A stretch of DNA of 64,000 nt from Planotetraspora silvatica. Lineage in GTDB: Bacteria > Actinomycetota > Actinomycetes > Streptosporangiales > Streptosporangiaceae. A program made the position numbers and the translations under genes. The notes beneath the pieces are model-generated. The model saw nothing but the letters and a program-made list of their open reading frames with translations, was not told the origin of the DNA and did not search any database. Positions within the stretch are counted from its first letter, which is position 1, and each line of letters begins with the position of its first letter. Positions 8,294 to 16,627 of the stretch are shown one piece after another. The stretch lies in contig NZ_BOOQ01000040.1 of NCBI RefSeq assembly GCF_016863315.1, positions 86,654 to 150,653 of the forward strand, written 5' to 3'.

Positions 8294-8656
8294 GTGCCTA
8301 AGTATGAGTTGGATCGGGTCTTCCAGGCGCTGGCGGACACGACCCGCCGGAGCATGGTCGAGCGGCTGGTCCGCGGGCCGGCCTCGGTGAGCGATCTGGC
8401 CAGGCCGCTGGACATGTCCCTGCCGGCCGTCATGCAGCACCTGCAGGTCCTGGAAGCATGCGGCCTGGTCAGGTCCGGCAAGACCGGCCGCGTCCGCACC
8501 TGCCACATCGAGCCGGAGGTGCTGCGGGCCGCCGAGGAGTGGATCACGCGGCAGCGCACGTCCTGGGAGCGGAGTCTCGACCGACTCGGCGACTACCTGA
8601 CCGAAGATCCCCAGGCGGCACCAGGCCAGGAACCAGAGAACAGGAGCACATCATGA
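8294..8656 (+). CDS. ArsR-type winged-helix regulator paired with an SRPBCC protein
   Basis: A 120-residue DNA-binding protein starting at GTG 8294 (PKYELDRVFQALADTTRR). The winged helix shows SVSDLARPLDMSLPAVMQHL (recognition region) followed by LEACGLVRSGKTGRVRTCHI. It lacks the CxC metal motif of arsenic sensors, so it belongs to the metal-independent subgroup that is usually encoded with an SRPBCC/AHSA1 protein. That partner follows directly with a 4-bp ATGA overlap. The promoter places the transcript start at the GTG, and an inverted repeat covers it, fitting negative autoregulation. Confidence 0.9.
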   Translation: MPKYELDRVFQALADTTRRSMVERLVRGPASVSDLARPLDMSLPAVMQHLQVLEACGLVRSGKTGRVRTCHIEPEVLRAAEEWITRQRTSWERSLDRLGDYLTEDPQAAPGQEPENRSTS

Positions 8657-9099
8657 GCGACCGTTCCGTCACCCACACCACGTTCACCCTCGAACGCGTC
8701 TACAAGGCGTCACCGGCCCGCGTCTTCGCCGCGTGGGCCGACCCCGAGGCGAAGGCCCGCTGGTTCGCCGGACCCGCCGCCGAGCACGAGCTCGACTTCC
8801 GCATCGGCGGCAGAGAGGTCACCCGCGGGCACGCGGCGGACGGCTCGGCGCTGACGTTCGAGTCCGTCTACCACGACATCATCCCCGACCAGCGGATCGT
8901 CGCGGCCTCCGTCCTCAAGTCCGGCGACACCATGGCCACGGTGTCCGTCACAGCCGTGGAGCTCACCCCGGACGGTGAGGGCACCCGGCTGCTGCTCACC
9001 GAGCAGGGCACGTTCCTCGACGGGCACGAACAGCCCTCCTGGCGGCAGCAGGGCACGCTCGACCAGCTCACCGCGCTGGAGGCCGAACTCCGGCGTTAG
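8653..9099 (+). CDS. SRPBCC (AHSA1-like) domain protein
   Basis: A 148-residue START/Bet v1-like protein. It has the family opening FTLERVYKASPARVFAAW, DPEAKARWFAGP and GGREVTRG, and ends WRQQGTLDQLTALEAEL. These hydrophobic-cavity proteins are often expressed with metal-independent ArsR regulators; the ligand is unknown. ATG 8653 overlaps the ArsR stop codon (ATGA) and has a GGAGCA Shine-Dalgarno, so the genes are coupled. It converges on the RecD2 gene 40 bp away. Confidence 0.88.
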   Translation: MSDRSVTHTTFTLERVYKASPARVFAAWADPEAKARWFAGPAAEHELDFRIGGREVTRGHAADGSALTFESVYHDIIPDQRIVAASVLKSGDTMATVSVTAVELTPDGEGTRLLLTEQGTFLDGHEQPSWRQQGTLDQLTALEAELRR

Positions 9100-9139
9100 A
9101 GCCGGTCCCGAGGGCGGGCCGCGGCACCCGGGCCGGTCG

Positions 9140-11401
9140 TCAGGGTCGCGCCGGGGCGTCGAGGCGATGGGTCAGGCCGGTGTGCCGGCGGCCCGCCCCC
9201 TTCGTCCGTACGGCCTGCGCGAGCGCGCGCCGGGACCCCACGATGACCACGAGCTTCTTGGCCCGGGTGATGGCGGTGTAGAGCAGGTTGCGCTGCAGCA
9301 TCATCCACGCACTCGTCGCGAGCGGGATGACGACGGCCGGATACTCGCTCCCCTGGGACCGGTGGATGCTGACCGCGTACGCGTGGGCGAGCTCGTCGAG
9401 TTCGTCGAAGGAGTAGTCGACGTTCTCGTCCTCGTCGGTGAGGACGGTCAGCTTGCTCTCCTCCGGCGACATGCCGGTGACCACGCCGACCGTGCCGTTG
9501 AACACCCCGGCGGCGCCCTTGTCGTAGTTGTTGCGCAGCTGTGTGACCTTGTCGCCCACGCGGAAGACCCGCCCGCCGTAGCGGCGCTCGGGCATGCCCT
9601 CTCGTGCCGGCGTCAGCGCCTCCTGCAGGGCGATGTTGAGCGCTCCCGCGCCGGCGGCCCCGCGGTGCATCGGAGCGAGCACCTGGACGTCGCGCCGCGG
9701 GTTGAGACCGAACTTCGCCGGAATGCGCCGCGCCACCACGTCGACCGTCAGGGAGGCGATCTCCTCCGGCTCCTCGCAGGGGAAGAGGAAGAAGTCCGGG
9801 AAATCCCTGACCAGGGGGGACTGGCCGGTGTTGACCCGGTGGGCGTTGACGACGACCCCGGACTCCTGCGCCTGGCGGAAGATCTGCGTCAGCCGTACCC
9901 GGGGGATCTCCGGAGCGGCCAGCAGGTCACGCAGCACCTCGCCCGCGCCGACCGAGGGAAGTTGGTCGACGTCGCCGACGAACAGCAGGTGCGCGCCGGG
10001 TGCCACGGCCTTGGCCAGCTTGTTGGCGAGCAGCAGGTCGAGCATGGACGCCTCGTCGACGACGACCAGGTCGGCGTCGAGCGGATTGTCGCGGTCGAAC
10101 GTGGCGTCGCCGCCCGGGCGCAACTGCAGCAACCGGTGGACGGTGGTGGCCTCGTGGCCGGTCAGCTCCGACAGGCGCTTGGCGGCGCGCCCGGTGGGCG
10201 CCGCCAAGATGACCTTGGCCCGTTTGGCCTTGGCCAGTGTGACGACCGAGCGGACGGTGAAGCTCTTGCCGCAGCCGGGGCCGCCGGTGAGGACGGCCAC
10301 CTTCTCCGTCAGGGCCAGCCGTACGGCCTGGGCCTGCTCGGGGGCGAGGTCGGAACCGGTTCTGCCGCGCAGCCAGTCGAGGGCGGCGGGCCAGTCGACG
10401 TCGGCGAACGCCTTCATCCGGTCGTGGCCGGAGGCCAGGAGCCCGCGCAGCGTGCCCGCCAGTGAGAGCTCGGCGCGGTGGAAGGGCACCAGGTAGACGG
10501 CGGGCACGGAGCCCTCCCCGACCGGCACCTCCTCGCGGACCACGCCCTCCTCGGCGACGAGTTCGTCGAGGCAGGTGGCGGTGAGGTCGGGCGCCACCTC
10601 GAGGATCTTCACCGCGTCCGCCACGAGGTTGGGCGCGGGGAGGTAACAGTGGCCGTCGTCGGCCGCCTGCGACAGGGTGTAGCGCAGGCCGGCCTTCACC
10701 CGTTCGGGGCTGTCGTGCGGGATGCCCACCGCCTGGGCGATGGTGTCGGCGGTCTTGAAGCCGATGCCCCACACGTCGTCGGCGAGCCGGTAGGGCTCCT
10801 TGCGGACCACGTCGATCGACTCGTCGCCGTACTGCTTGAAGATCCGCACCGCGATCGAGGTGGAGACGCCGACGCCCTGCAGGAAGATCATCACTTCCTT
10901 GATGATCTTCTGTTCCTCCCAGGCGGCGCCGATCATCTTCGTCCGCTTCGGGCCGAGCCCCGGCACTTCGACGAGCCGGCCCGGTTCCTCTTCGATCACG
11001 CGCAGGGTGTCGGTGCCGAAATGGTCCACGATGCGCTCGGCCATCTTGGGGCCGATGCCCTTGATCAGCCCCGAGCCGAGGTACCGCTGGATTCCCTGGA
11101 TCGTGGCCGGCAGGACCGTGGTGTAGGACCACACCTCGAACTGCCTGCCGTACCGGGGGTGAGAGCCCCACCGGCCGGTCAGCCGCAGCGACTCGCCGAC
11201 CTGCGCCCCGAGCAGCGGGCCGACGACGGTCAGCAACTCGTTGCCGCCGCGGTCGGTGGCGACCCGCGCGATCGTGTACCCCGTCTCCTCGTTGGCGTAG
11301 GTGATCCGTTCGAGGACCGCCTCGAGGACCGCGCCCGGCGGCCTGCCTCCCTCGGAGCCCGTGCCGGACCCGCCGGAGGGGCCGCCAGGAGGATTGGTCA
11401 T
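9140..11401 (-). CDS. recD2: RecD2-type ATP-dependent DNA helicase
   Basis: A protein of about 753 residues, the usual size for RecD2, the 5'-3' helicase of bacteria lacking RecBC association. The N-terminal OB-like and helix-hairpin-helix regions (GIGPKMAERI, VPGLGPKRTKMI) are followed by the motor: Walker A GGPGCGKSFT, Walker B VVVDEASMLD, the FVGDVDQLPSVG motif, and near the C-terminus AYAVSIHRSQGSEYPAVVIP with YTAITRAKKLVVIVG (motifs V-VI). ATG 11401 has GGAAGA about ten bases upstream; ATG 11410 is an alternative. It is a DNA repair/replication enzyme of the cytoplasm, apparently monocistronic. Confidence 0.94.
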   Translation of the reverse strand: MTNPPGGPSGGSGTGSEGGRPPGAVLEAVLERITYANEETGYTIARVATDRGGNELLTVVGPLLGAQVGESLRLTGRWGSHPRYGRQFEVWSYTTVLPATIQGIQRYLGSGLIKGIGPKMAERIVDHFGTDTLRVIEEEPGRLVEVPGLGPKRTKMIGAAWEEQKIIKEVMIFLQGVGVSTSIAVRIFKQYGDESIDVVRKEPYRLADDVWGIGFKTADTIAQAVGIPHDSPERVKAGLRYTLSQAADDGHCYLPAPNLVADAVKILEVAPDLTATCLDELVAEEGVVREEVPVGEGSVPAVYLVPFHRAELSLAGTLRGLLASGHDRMKAFADVDWPAALDWLRGRTGSDLAPEQAQAVRLALTEKVAVLTGGPGCGKSFTVRSVVTLAKAKRAKVILAAPTGRAAKRLSELTGHEATTVHRLLQLRPGGDATFDRDNPLDADLVVVDEASMLDLLLANKLAKAVAPGAHLLFVGDVDQLPSVGAGEVLRDLLAAPEIPRVRLTQIFRQAQESGVVVNAHRVNTGQSPLVRDFPDFFLFPCEEPEEIASLTVDVVARRIPAKFGLNPRRDVQVLAPMHRGAAGAGALNIALQEALTPAREGMPERRYGGRVFRVGDKVTQLRNNYDKGAAGVFNGTVGVVTGMSPEESKLTVLTDEDENVDYSFDELDELAHAYAVSIHRSQGSEYPAVVIPLATSAWMMLQRNLLYTAITRAKKLVVIVGSRRALAQAVRTKGAGRRHTGLTHRLDAPARP

Positions 11402-11465
11402 GCACGGCATTCTTCCGCAGTGGCCGAGGGCCTGTGCTCACTCGCCGACGTCCGGCCGGGGCCGG

Positions 11466-12317
11466 CTATGCCTCAACCGCGAGCATGGACGCGGCTTCCG
11501 GCGGGACCGCCAGCGTGGCGAGGAGGTGGAGGCGCTGCTCGGAGTCGGAGCCGGGGTCGGCGTGGTAGGTGATCAGCATCTGGCCCGCGCCGGACAGGGC
11601 GAGCTTCTCGTAGCGCAGGTCGAGCGGGCCGACCTGCGGGTGCAGCAGCCGGGTCAGGCCGCTGGTCTTGTGCCGGACGTCGTGACGAGCCCACAGGGTG
11701 CGGAAGCGTTCGCTGCCCAGGCTCAGCTCCCCGATGAGGTTGACCAGGCGCGGGTCGTCGACGCCCGCCCCGATCACCGACCGCAGGTACGGCACGGCCT
11801 TGGCGGTCATGTCGTCCCAGTCGCGGTAGAAGACGCGCATCTCCGGCTCGAGGAAGGCCGCGCGGAGGGTGTTGGAGCCGGGCGCGTAGTGGGGTGACAG
11901 CGCGACGGCCAGCGGGTTGGCGGCCAGGACGTCCCCGCTGCGGCCGTGGACGTACGCCGGCGTCGTCGTCCAGTTGCCGATCAGGTTCCGCACGCTGTCG
12001 CTGACGCGCTCGGGGCGTGCGGTCCTGCGCCGTTTCTGCGGCACCGGATGGGCGAGGTCGTGCAGGTACGCCGACGCCTCGCCGTCGAGCCGCAACGCCT
12101 TCGCGATGCAGTCGAGGATCTGGTCGGACGGGTGCCGGTCGCGCCCCTGTTCCAGCCGCAGGTAGTACTCGGTGCTGATCCCGGCCAGCAGCGCGACCTC
12201 CTCGCGCCGCAGCCCGGGGACCCGGCGCCGCTCCCCCTCGGGAAGGCCGACCTCGCCGGGACGGACGAGCTCACGCCTGGCCCGCAGATATTCACCGAGT
12301 GTGCTGGTCACAGCCAT
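11466..12317 (-). CDS. XRE-family regulator with MmyB-like ligand-binding domain
   Basis: A 283-residue regulator. The N-terminal HTH_31-type domain reads TLGEYLRARRELVRPG, then GLRREEVALLAGISTEYYLRL and EQGRDRHPSDQILDCIAKAL. The C-terminal part, from about residue 110 (NWTTTPAYVHGRSGDVLAAN), matches the MmyB-like sensor domain that binds fatty-acid-like ligands in some members. The typical target of such regulators is a neighbouring oxidoreductase; none adjoins here. It is divergent from a serine hydrolase gene (130 bp apart), which could be a target (inference). ATG 12317 is chosen because the family begins just before the HTH. Confidence 0.9.
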   Translation of the reverse strand: MAVTSTLGEYLRARRELVRPGEVGLPEGERRRVPGLRREEVALLAGISTEYYLRLEQGRDRHPSDQILDCIAKALRLDGEASAYLHDLAHPVPQKRRRTARPERVSDSVRNLIGNWTTTPAYVHGRSGDVLAANPLAVALSPHYAPGSNTLRAAFLEPEMRVFYRDWDDMTAKAVPYLRSVIGAGVDDPRLVNLIGELSLGSERFRTLWARHDVRHKTSGLTRLLHPQVGPLDLRYEKLALSGAGQMLITYHADPGSDSEQRLHLLATLAVPPEAASMLAVEA

Positions 12318-12447
12318 GACGCCGATGCTATCCGGCTCGAACGGGCCGTTCCTGTCCCTGCCGGCACCAGGATCGGCGGGAACCCGGCGGCCCGGCACAG
12401 GGGGCGCGTTAGCCTGGACCGATCACGAAACGGGGAGGGTCGCGAAG

Positions 12448-13800
12448 ATGGTTCTCGAGGGTACGGCTCGCGCGTTGCTGCGGAGACTGGCGGTCGAACA
12501 GGCGGAATCGCGCATTCCGTCGATAGTGGCGGCGCTGGTCCGGGACGGCCGGGTCGCGTGGTTCGGCGGCCGCGGACGGGTCGGCGGGGAGCAGCCCGGC
12601 GAGGACACGCAGTACCGCATCGGATCGATCACCAAGAGCATGGTCGCGGTCCTGATCATGCGGCTCCGCGACGAGGGGCAGCTCGACCTGCTCGACCCCC
12701 TGGACAAGCTCCTGCCGGGAACGCCGGTCGGCGACGTGACGATCGCCCAGCTGCTCTCCCACACGGCCGGGCTCACCGCCGAGTCGCCGGGTGAATGGTG
12801 GGAACGCACCCCGGGAGTCCCCGCGGCCGAGCTCATCGGCTCGCTCGGATCGGAGTCGGCCAGGCACCGGCCCGGCCGCCGTTACCACTACTCGAACGTC
12901 GGCTTCGCCCTGCTCGGCGAGATCGTCGCGCGCAGGCGCTCGGCCCCATGGGGGGAGGTCCTGCGGGAGGAGGTCCTGGAACCGCTCGGCATGCGTGAGA
13001 CCACTCCGCGTCCGCGAGCGCCGCACGCGACCGGCTTCGCCGTCCACCCGTGGGCCGACGTGCTGCTCCCCGAGCCGGAAAACGACCACGGGGCGATGGC
13101 GCCGGCCGGGCAGCTCTGGTCGACGGCGACCGATCTGGCCCGATGGGCGGCGTTCGTGGGCGGCGACACCGGCGGCGTGCTGCGGCCGGAGACGGTCGCG
13201 GAGATGCGCGAGCCCGCCGCCGTCGAGGACGGAGACGTCTGGACGCGGGGATACGGCCTCGGCCTTCAGCTGAGCCGGTACACCGGCCCGGCCGGTTCTC
13301 GCAGGCTCGCCGGGCACACCGGTTCCATGCCGGGCTTCCTGGCCACCGTCTGGGCGGATCCGGCGGACGGCACGGGCGTGCTGTTCCTGGCGAACACCAC
13401 CTCGGGGATGCGCGCCTCCCTGCTCACCGATCTGCTCGACATCCTGACCCAGCACGAGCCGCCGTTGCCGGCCGAATGGTCGCCGGCCCCCGTCGACGAG
13501 GACCTCCTGGCGTTGACCGGGCCGTGGTACTGGGGCCCGACGGCATATGTCTGCCGGGTGCTGCCGGGGCGGGGGCTGTCGCTCACCCCGGTGAGCGCCC
13601 AGGGCCGGGCCTCCCGCTTCGCCGCCCGGGCCGACGGCACCTGGCTGGGGCTCGACGGCTACTACGCGGGCGAGACGCTCCAGGTCGTCAGGACCGACGG
13701 CGGTGTGCACCTGGACCTCAACACGTTCGTCTTCACGCGGGAGCCGTACGACGCGGCCGTCCCGGTGCCGGGAGGTGTCGACCCGCAGGGCTGGCGCTGA
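12448..13800 (+). CDS. Serine hydrolase of the class C beta-lactamase/PBP4* family
   Basis: A 450-residue protein with the complete active-site set: S60-I-T-K63 (nucleophile and base), Y148-S-N150, and HTG in LAGHTGSMPGF. There is no clear signal peptide, so it is probably cytoplasmic. The catalytic domain occupies about residues 15-340; the C-terminal 110 residues form a second lipocalin-like domain (WYWGPTAYVCRVLPG and so on). The family includes esterases, peptidases and D-aminopeptidases, so 'beta-lactamase' is a fold name only. Start ATG 12448 follows a GGGGAGGG Shine-Dalgarno. It diverges from the XRE/MmyB regulator. Confidence 0.9.
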   Translation: MVLEGTARALLRRLAVEQAESRIPSIVAALVRDGRVAWFGGRGRVGGEQPGEDTQYRIGSITKSMVAVLIMRLRDEGQLDLLDPLDKLLPGTPVGDVTIAQLLSHTAGLTAESPGEWWERTPGVPAAELIGSLGSESARHRPGRRYHYSNVGFALLGEIVARRRSAPWGEVLREEVLEPLGMRETTPRPRAPHATGFAVHPWADVLLPEPENDHGAMAPAGQLWSTATDLARWAAFVGGDTGGVLRPETVAEMREPAAVEDGDVWTRGYGLGLQLSRYTGPAGSRRLAGHTGSMPGFLATVWADPADGTGVLFLANTTSGMRASLLTDLLDILTQHEPPLPAEWSPAPVDEDLLALTGPWYWGPTAYVCRVLPGRGLSLTPVSAQGRASRFAARADGTWLGLDGYYAGETLQVVRTDGGVHLDLNTFVFTREPYDAAVPVPGGVDPQGWR

Positions 13801-13806
13801 CGGGCC

Positions 13807-14099
13807 TCAGCCGTCGAGGTAGCCGCAGGATGGCGAGCATCCTGCGGCTGTAGCCGGGATCACGGGGCAGGTCGAACTTGTCCATGATGGCGTTGACGTG
13901 CCTTTCGACGGTGTTGAGCGACACATGCGGGGGTTCGGCGATCGCCGCGTTTGACGTAGCCCTGCGCGAGGTCTCTCAGCACCTCCGCCTCGCGCGGGCT
14001 CAGCCTGCTCATCGGGTCGGCGTGGGTGGTGATGCGCGTGCCCGCTGTGCCCGGGATGCGGGGCGCGGGCGTCCAGGAGCGCGCCGACCGTCCGGTCAC
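13807..14099 (-). pseudogene. Frameshifted LuxR-type HTH remnant
   Basis: On the minus strand SRLSPREAEVLRDLAQGYV (one frame) is the start of a LuxR/GerE HTH. The rest, VSLNTVERHVNAIMDKFDLP, appears in a second frame after a one-base shift near 13950. The end GYLDG and the stop return in the first frame, after a further shift near 13820. Read together they form a normal C-terminal domain of a NarL-type response regulator or LuxR protein. No receiver or upstream effector domain is present, only about 30 residues of linker. It is therefore a decayed fragment unless the sequence contains two errors. Confidence 0.75.
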
Positions 14100-14347
14100 C
14101 GCAGCGTTTACACAATCCGTCTAGAGTGATCATGCCGATAACGCTGGGCAGCCGGTGATGCGGCCACCATGGTGGCGAACCTCCGGCTCCGATGGCGGAA
14201 AACCGTAAAACCCCGGTGACCCGCGGGTGATCGCGCGACTTCTTTACCCGATGTCCCTTTCCCCGCAGCAGTAGGGGAAGGATCTGCCACGCCCGATCAT
14301 CCGAGCGTTTGTCGAAGGCTGACAAGTAAAATCTGACTTGTCCTTAC
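14100..14347. other. Intergenic stretch without a recognisable gene
   Basis: I see no credible coding frame between the LuxR remnant and the promoter of the CHAP gene. It contains a GTGATCATG near 14127. Composition is less GC-biased towards 14290-14400, consistent with non-coding promoter DNA. Confidence 0.5.
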
Positions 14348-14376
14348 TTGACCGGTATGGATGCGTCTATTACCTT
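14348..14376 (+). promoter_or_regulatory. Promoter for the riboswitch-controlled CHAP gene
   Basis: TTGACC (14348-14353), a 17-bp spacer and TACCTT (14371-14376) form a good vegetative-type promoter. It lies about 230 bp upstream of the CHAP start codon, so the transcript carries a long leader containing the ydaO-type element. Confidence 0.55.
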
Positions 14377-14465
14377 TTAGGTAACTCAGGGCATACCTGT
14401 CCGTTTCAATCAACGGCAGATGTGCCCTCTCGGATGGCGGTTCCTTCCGTCAAGAAGGACCGTCC

Positions 14466-14582
14466 ACCGCCGAGTCCGCGCCAGCGCGGAGCCGGGGACC
14501 CACCTCTCCTGGGGTGAATCGGCACACATCGTGCCGTAGGGCGCCTTCCAGCCCGAACCCGTCAGCTAACCCGGTAGGCGGC
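14466..14582 (+). ncRNA. Cyclic di-AMP (ydaO-yuaA) riboswitch
   Basis: The leader contains the conserved blocks of the ydaO-yuaA class as found in actinomycetes: GGGGACCCA, TGGGGTGAATCGGC, CCGTAGGGC, and AACCCGTCAGCTAACCCGGT. Terminal strands CCGCC (14467-14471) and GGCGG (14577-14581) can form P1. An upstream GGCGGT (14436-14441) could compete for the left P1 strand, and CCTTCCAG (about 14543) for CTGGAAG just before the ribosome site. In this class c-di-AMP binding turns off cell-wall hydrolase genes; the gene downstream is a CHAP hydrolase, which fits exactly. Confidence 0.9.
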
Positions 14583-14608
14583 CTGGAAGCAAGGGAGTAG
14601 ACCCCAGC

Positions 14609-15280
14609 ATGCGAGCCCTGAAGACCTGCATCAACGCTGCTCTCGTGACCGGCGCTCTCGCTTCGGCGGTGGCCGCCGGACCGATGGCGGCAACGGCTCA
14701 CGCCCAGAACTCCGACCACATCGTGGCCGGTAGCGACAACACGACGCCCCTGGCCAAGGAGGCTGCGGGACTGCCCAAGGTCAGCCCGTCTCAACTGCTG
14801 AAGCTGGCCGAAAGCCAGGTCGGCGTGCGAGAGAACTCTCTCGGCGGCGGCACCAAGTTCCAGGCCTGGTACATGTCCTCGCCGCGCGCCAGGGAGACCG
14901 TGGCCCGCGACGGCGGGCGCCCGGCCGACTACGCCAACGCTGAGTGGTGCGACATGTTCGTCTCCTGGGTGGGCAACCAGCTCGGCATCCAGCCCGTCCT
15001 CGGAGCGGACGCCTACACCGTCACGCACGCACGCTGGTTCGCGCAGAACGGCCGCTGGGGCACCGTCCCCAAGCCGGGCGCCGTGGTGTTCTTCAGCTGG
15101 AGCGGCAGCAAGAGCATCGACTCGATCAACCACGTCGGCTTTGTCATCAAGGACAACGGCAACGGCACCATCCAGACGGTCGAAGGCAACACCGGCAACG
15201 CCGTGCAGATCCGCACCAGGCCGACCTCAGAGGTGGCCGGATACGGCTACCCGTACTACACGGCGAGTGACAGCGCCTGA
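14609..15280 (+). CDS. Secreted CHAP-domain peptidoglycan hydrolase
   Basis: A 223-residue exported protein. A Sec signal (about 1-33) ends ATAHAQ. The CHAP domain (about 60-220) has the catalytic Cys114 in NAEWCDMFVSWVG, His175 in DSINHVGFVI, and an acidic residue in VEGNTG. These cysteine amidase/endopeptidases cut wall peptides during growth or resuscitation. The start ATG 14609 has AAGGGAG at 14591-14597. Expression is controlled by a c-di-AMP riboswitch in its leader, and a perfect hairpin terminator follows. The combination is a standard actinomycete wall-remodelling arrangement. Confidence 0.92.
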   Translation: MRALKTCINAALVTGALASAVAAGPMAATAHAQNSDHIVAGSDNTTPLAKEAAGLPKVSPSQLLKLAESQVGVRENSLGGGTKFQAWYMSSPRARETVARDGGRPADYANAEWCDMFVSWVGNQLGIQPVLGADAYTVTHARWFAQNGRWGTVPKPGAVVFFSWSGSKSIDSINHVGFVIKDNGNGTIQTVEGNTGNAVQIRTRPTSEVAGYGYPYYTASDSA

Positions 15281-15289
15281 TCGGATCTC

Positions 15290-15334
15290 AAACCGAAAGC
15301 GCGCCCGGAGGCGTTCCGGGCGCGCTTTCGGTTT
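15290..15334 (+). terminator. Strong hairpin terminator after the CHAP gene
   Basis: A perfect 20-bp stem with a 5-base loop (GGCGT): the left arm is 15290-15309 and the right arm 15315-15334, ending CTTTCGGTTT. It lies 10 bp after the stop codon. A-rich and T-rich edges mean it could work in both directions. Confidence 0.9.
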
Positions 15335-15403
15335 ACGATCTTCTGGGCCGGACGGCAAGCTTCGAAGTTGATTTATATAAGCCACAGCTGAGACGCTGCG
15401 TCC

Positions 15404-15781
15404 ATGCACGCGTTCGACGTTCTCGGAGACCCGGTGAGGCGCCGGATCCTGGAACTGCTCGCCGGCGGCGAGCGCTCGGCCGGTGAGATCGGCACGATCG
15501 TCCAGGACGAGTTCGGAATCTCCCAGCCCGGGGTGTCGCAACACCTGCGGGTGTTGCGGGAGAGCGGGTTCGCCACCGTGCGGGCCGCCGGCACACGACG
15601 CCTCTACTCCGTCGACCCCGCGCCCTTGCGCGAGGTCGACATCTGGCTGGAGCACTTCCGCCGGTTCTGGACCCAGCGCCTCGACGCGCTCGGCACCGAG
15701 GTCGCCCGAGGCCGGAGGCCCCGCCGTACGGCAGGCGAGGCCGGCCCCCTCCCGGATGGGACACCCGGCTCGGACGGCTAG
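15404..15781 (+). CDS. ArsR-type winged-helix regulator
   Basis: A 125-residue regulator: AFDVLGDPVRRRILELLAGG, SAGEIGTIVQDEFGISQPGVS (recognition helix GISQPGVSQHLRVL) and TRRLYSVDPAPLREVDIWL. It has no metal-binding cysteines. This subfamily controls SRPBCC proteins, and an SRPBCC gene sits tail-to-tail with it, sharing the four bases CTAG as both stop codons. The promoter region contains TATATAA around 15375, and ATG 15404 has no clear Shine-Dalgarno. The C-terminal 25 residues are low-complexity and probably disordered. Confidence 0.88.
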   Translation: MHAFDVLGDPVRRRILELLAGGERSAGEIGTIVQDEFGISQPGVSQHLRVLRESGFATVRAAGTRRLYSVDPAPLREVDIWLEHFRRFWTQRLDALGTEVARGRRPRRTAGEAGPLPDGTPGSDG

Positions 15782-16533
15782 GCGAACAGCCCGTCCACCC
15801 AGGACTGCCAGGTCTGCTGGGCCTGATCACGGTCCACGTCCGCCGAGTAGATGTGATGCCCGAGGACCACGACGTCGCCGCGCTGCGGCCCGGAGTGGAT
15901 GAAGCGGTAGAGCCCGTCGGCGGTGCGCACGCCGATGAAGGTGGGCAGGCCGGCGTAGTCGACGACCCCCTCGACGGGGGCGGCCCCCTTGATCTCCAGG
16001 TGCACACGGTCGCCCACGGCGATCTCTCCGGCCAGGCCGAGCTCCGACTTGATCACGGCCCACGCCCTGTCGCGATCGGCCGCCTGTGGCTTGACGACCG
16101 TGACCACGGCTCCATGCCGGCCGGGGAAGTGCGCCAGGTACTGGGCCAGGCTGTGCAGGTAGACGTTCCAGCCCTCGTTCAGCGCGTCGTACTCGGTCTC
16201 CCAGTCGCCGCCCAGCACTCCGCTCTGCACCATCCGGAGCACGGTGCTGCCGCCGGCTCGTCCCTCGATGAGGTACTCGAAGGCCATGAAGGCCCCCTCG
16301 GCCCCGACCGGACTCTGGTGCGCGAGCCGTTTCTCCGGCTCCCACGCGGTCACCGTGGACTCGTCGGTGTGCCCGGCCACGGTCATCCGGATCGTGCCGC
16401 CCACACCCGGCTCGATCTCGTTGTGGCCCATGAACCACGAGTCGACCCCCGGGCCGGTGGAGATGGCCTCCCACACCTGTTCGGGCGTCGCGTCCAGCTC
16501 GATTTCCTTGCGCAGTTCGAACTCGTGGGCCAT
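15778..16533 (-). CDS. SRPBCC (AHSA1-like) protein with C-terminal extension
   Basis: A 251-residue protein. The N-terminal 150 residues are a START/AHSA1-like domain: ELRKEIELDATPEQVWEAIS, GPGVDSWFMGHNEIEPG, AHQSPVGAEGAFMAFEYLIEG, then YLHSLAQYLAHFPG. The last 100 residues form a second, less clear alpha/beta unit. Function is a small-molecule-binding role of unknown ligand; similar proteins are annotated 'activator of Hsp90 ATPase-like' by fold only. It is convergent with the ArsR gene through a shared CTAG palindrome that encodes both stops. ATG 16533 begins the domain properly. Confidence 0.85.
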   Translation of the reverse strand: MAHEFELRKEIELDATPEQVWEAISTGPGVDSWFMGHNEIEPGVGGTIRMTVAGHTDESTVTAWEPEKRLAHQSPVGAEGAFMAFEYLIEGRAGGSTVLRMVQSGVLGGDWETEYDALNEGWNVYLHSLAQYLAHFPGRHGAVVTVVKPQAADRDRAWAVIKSELGLAGEIAVGDRVHLEIKGAAPVEGVVDYAGLPTFIGVRTADGLYRFIHSGPQRGDVVVLGHHIYSADVDRDQAQQTWQSWVDGLFA

Positions 16534-16627
16534 CGGTGCTCCCCGTCTCCGTCATGGTCGACCGGCGGCCGGGCGACCCCGGCCCTTCGCGAACAGGTCG
16601 AAAGCCTGCCACCGAACACTTTTATAG

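Noticed and set aside
8975..10465. Plus-strand ORF of 496 codons over RecD2
   Set aside because: Antisense to RecD2 helicase motifs; composition is that of a shadow ORF.
12409..13710. Minus-strand ORF of 433 codons
   Set aside because: Antisense to the serine hydrolase with intact SxxK, YSN and HTG motifs.
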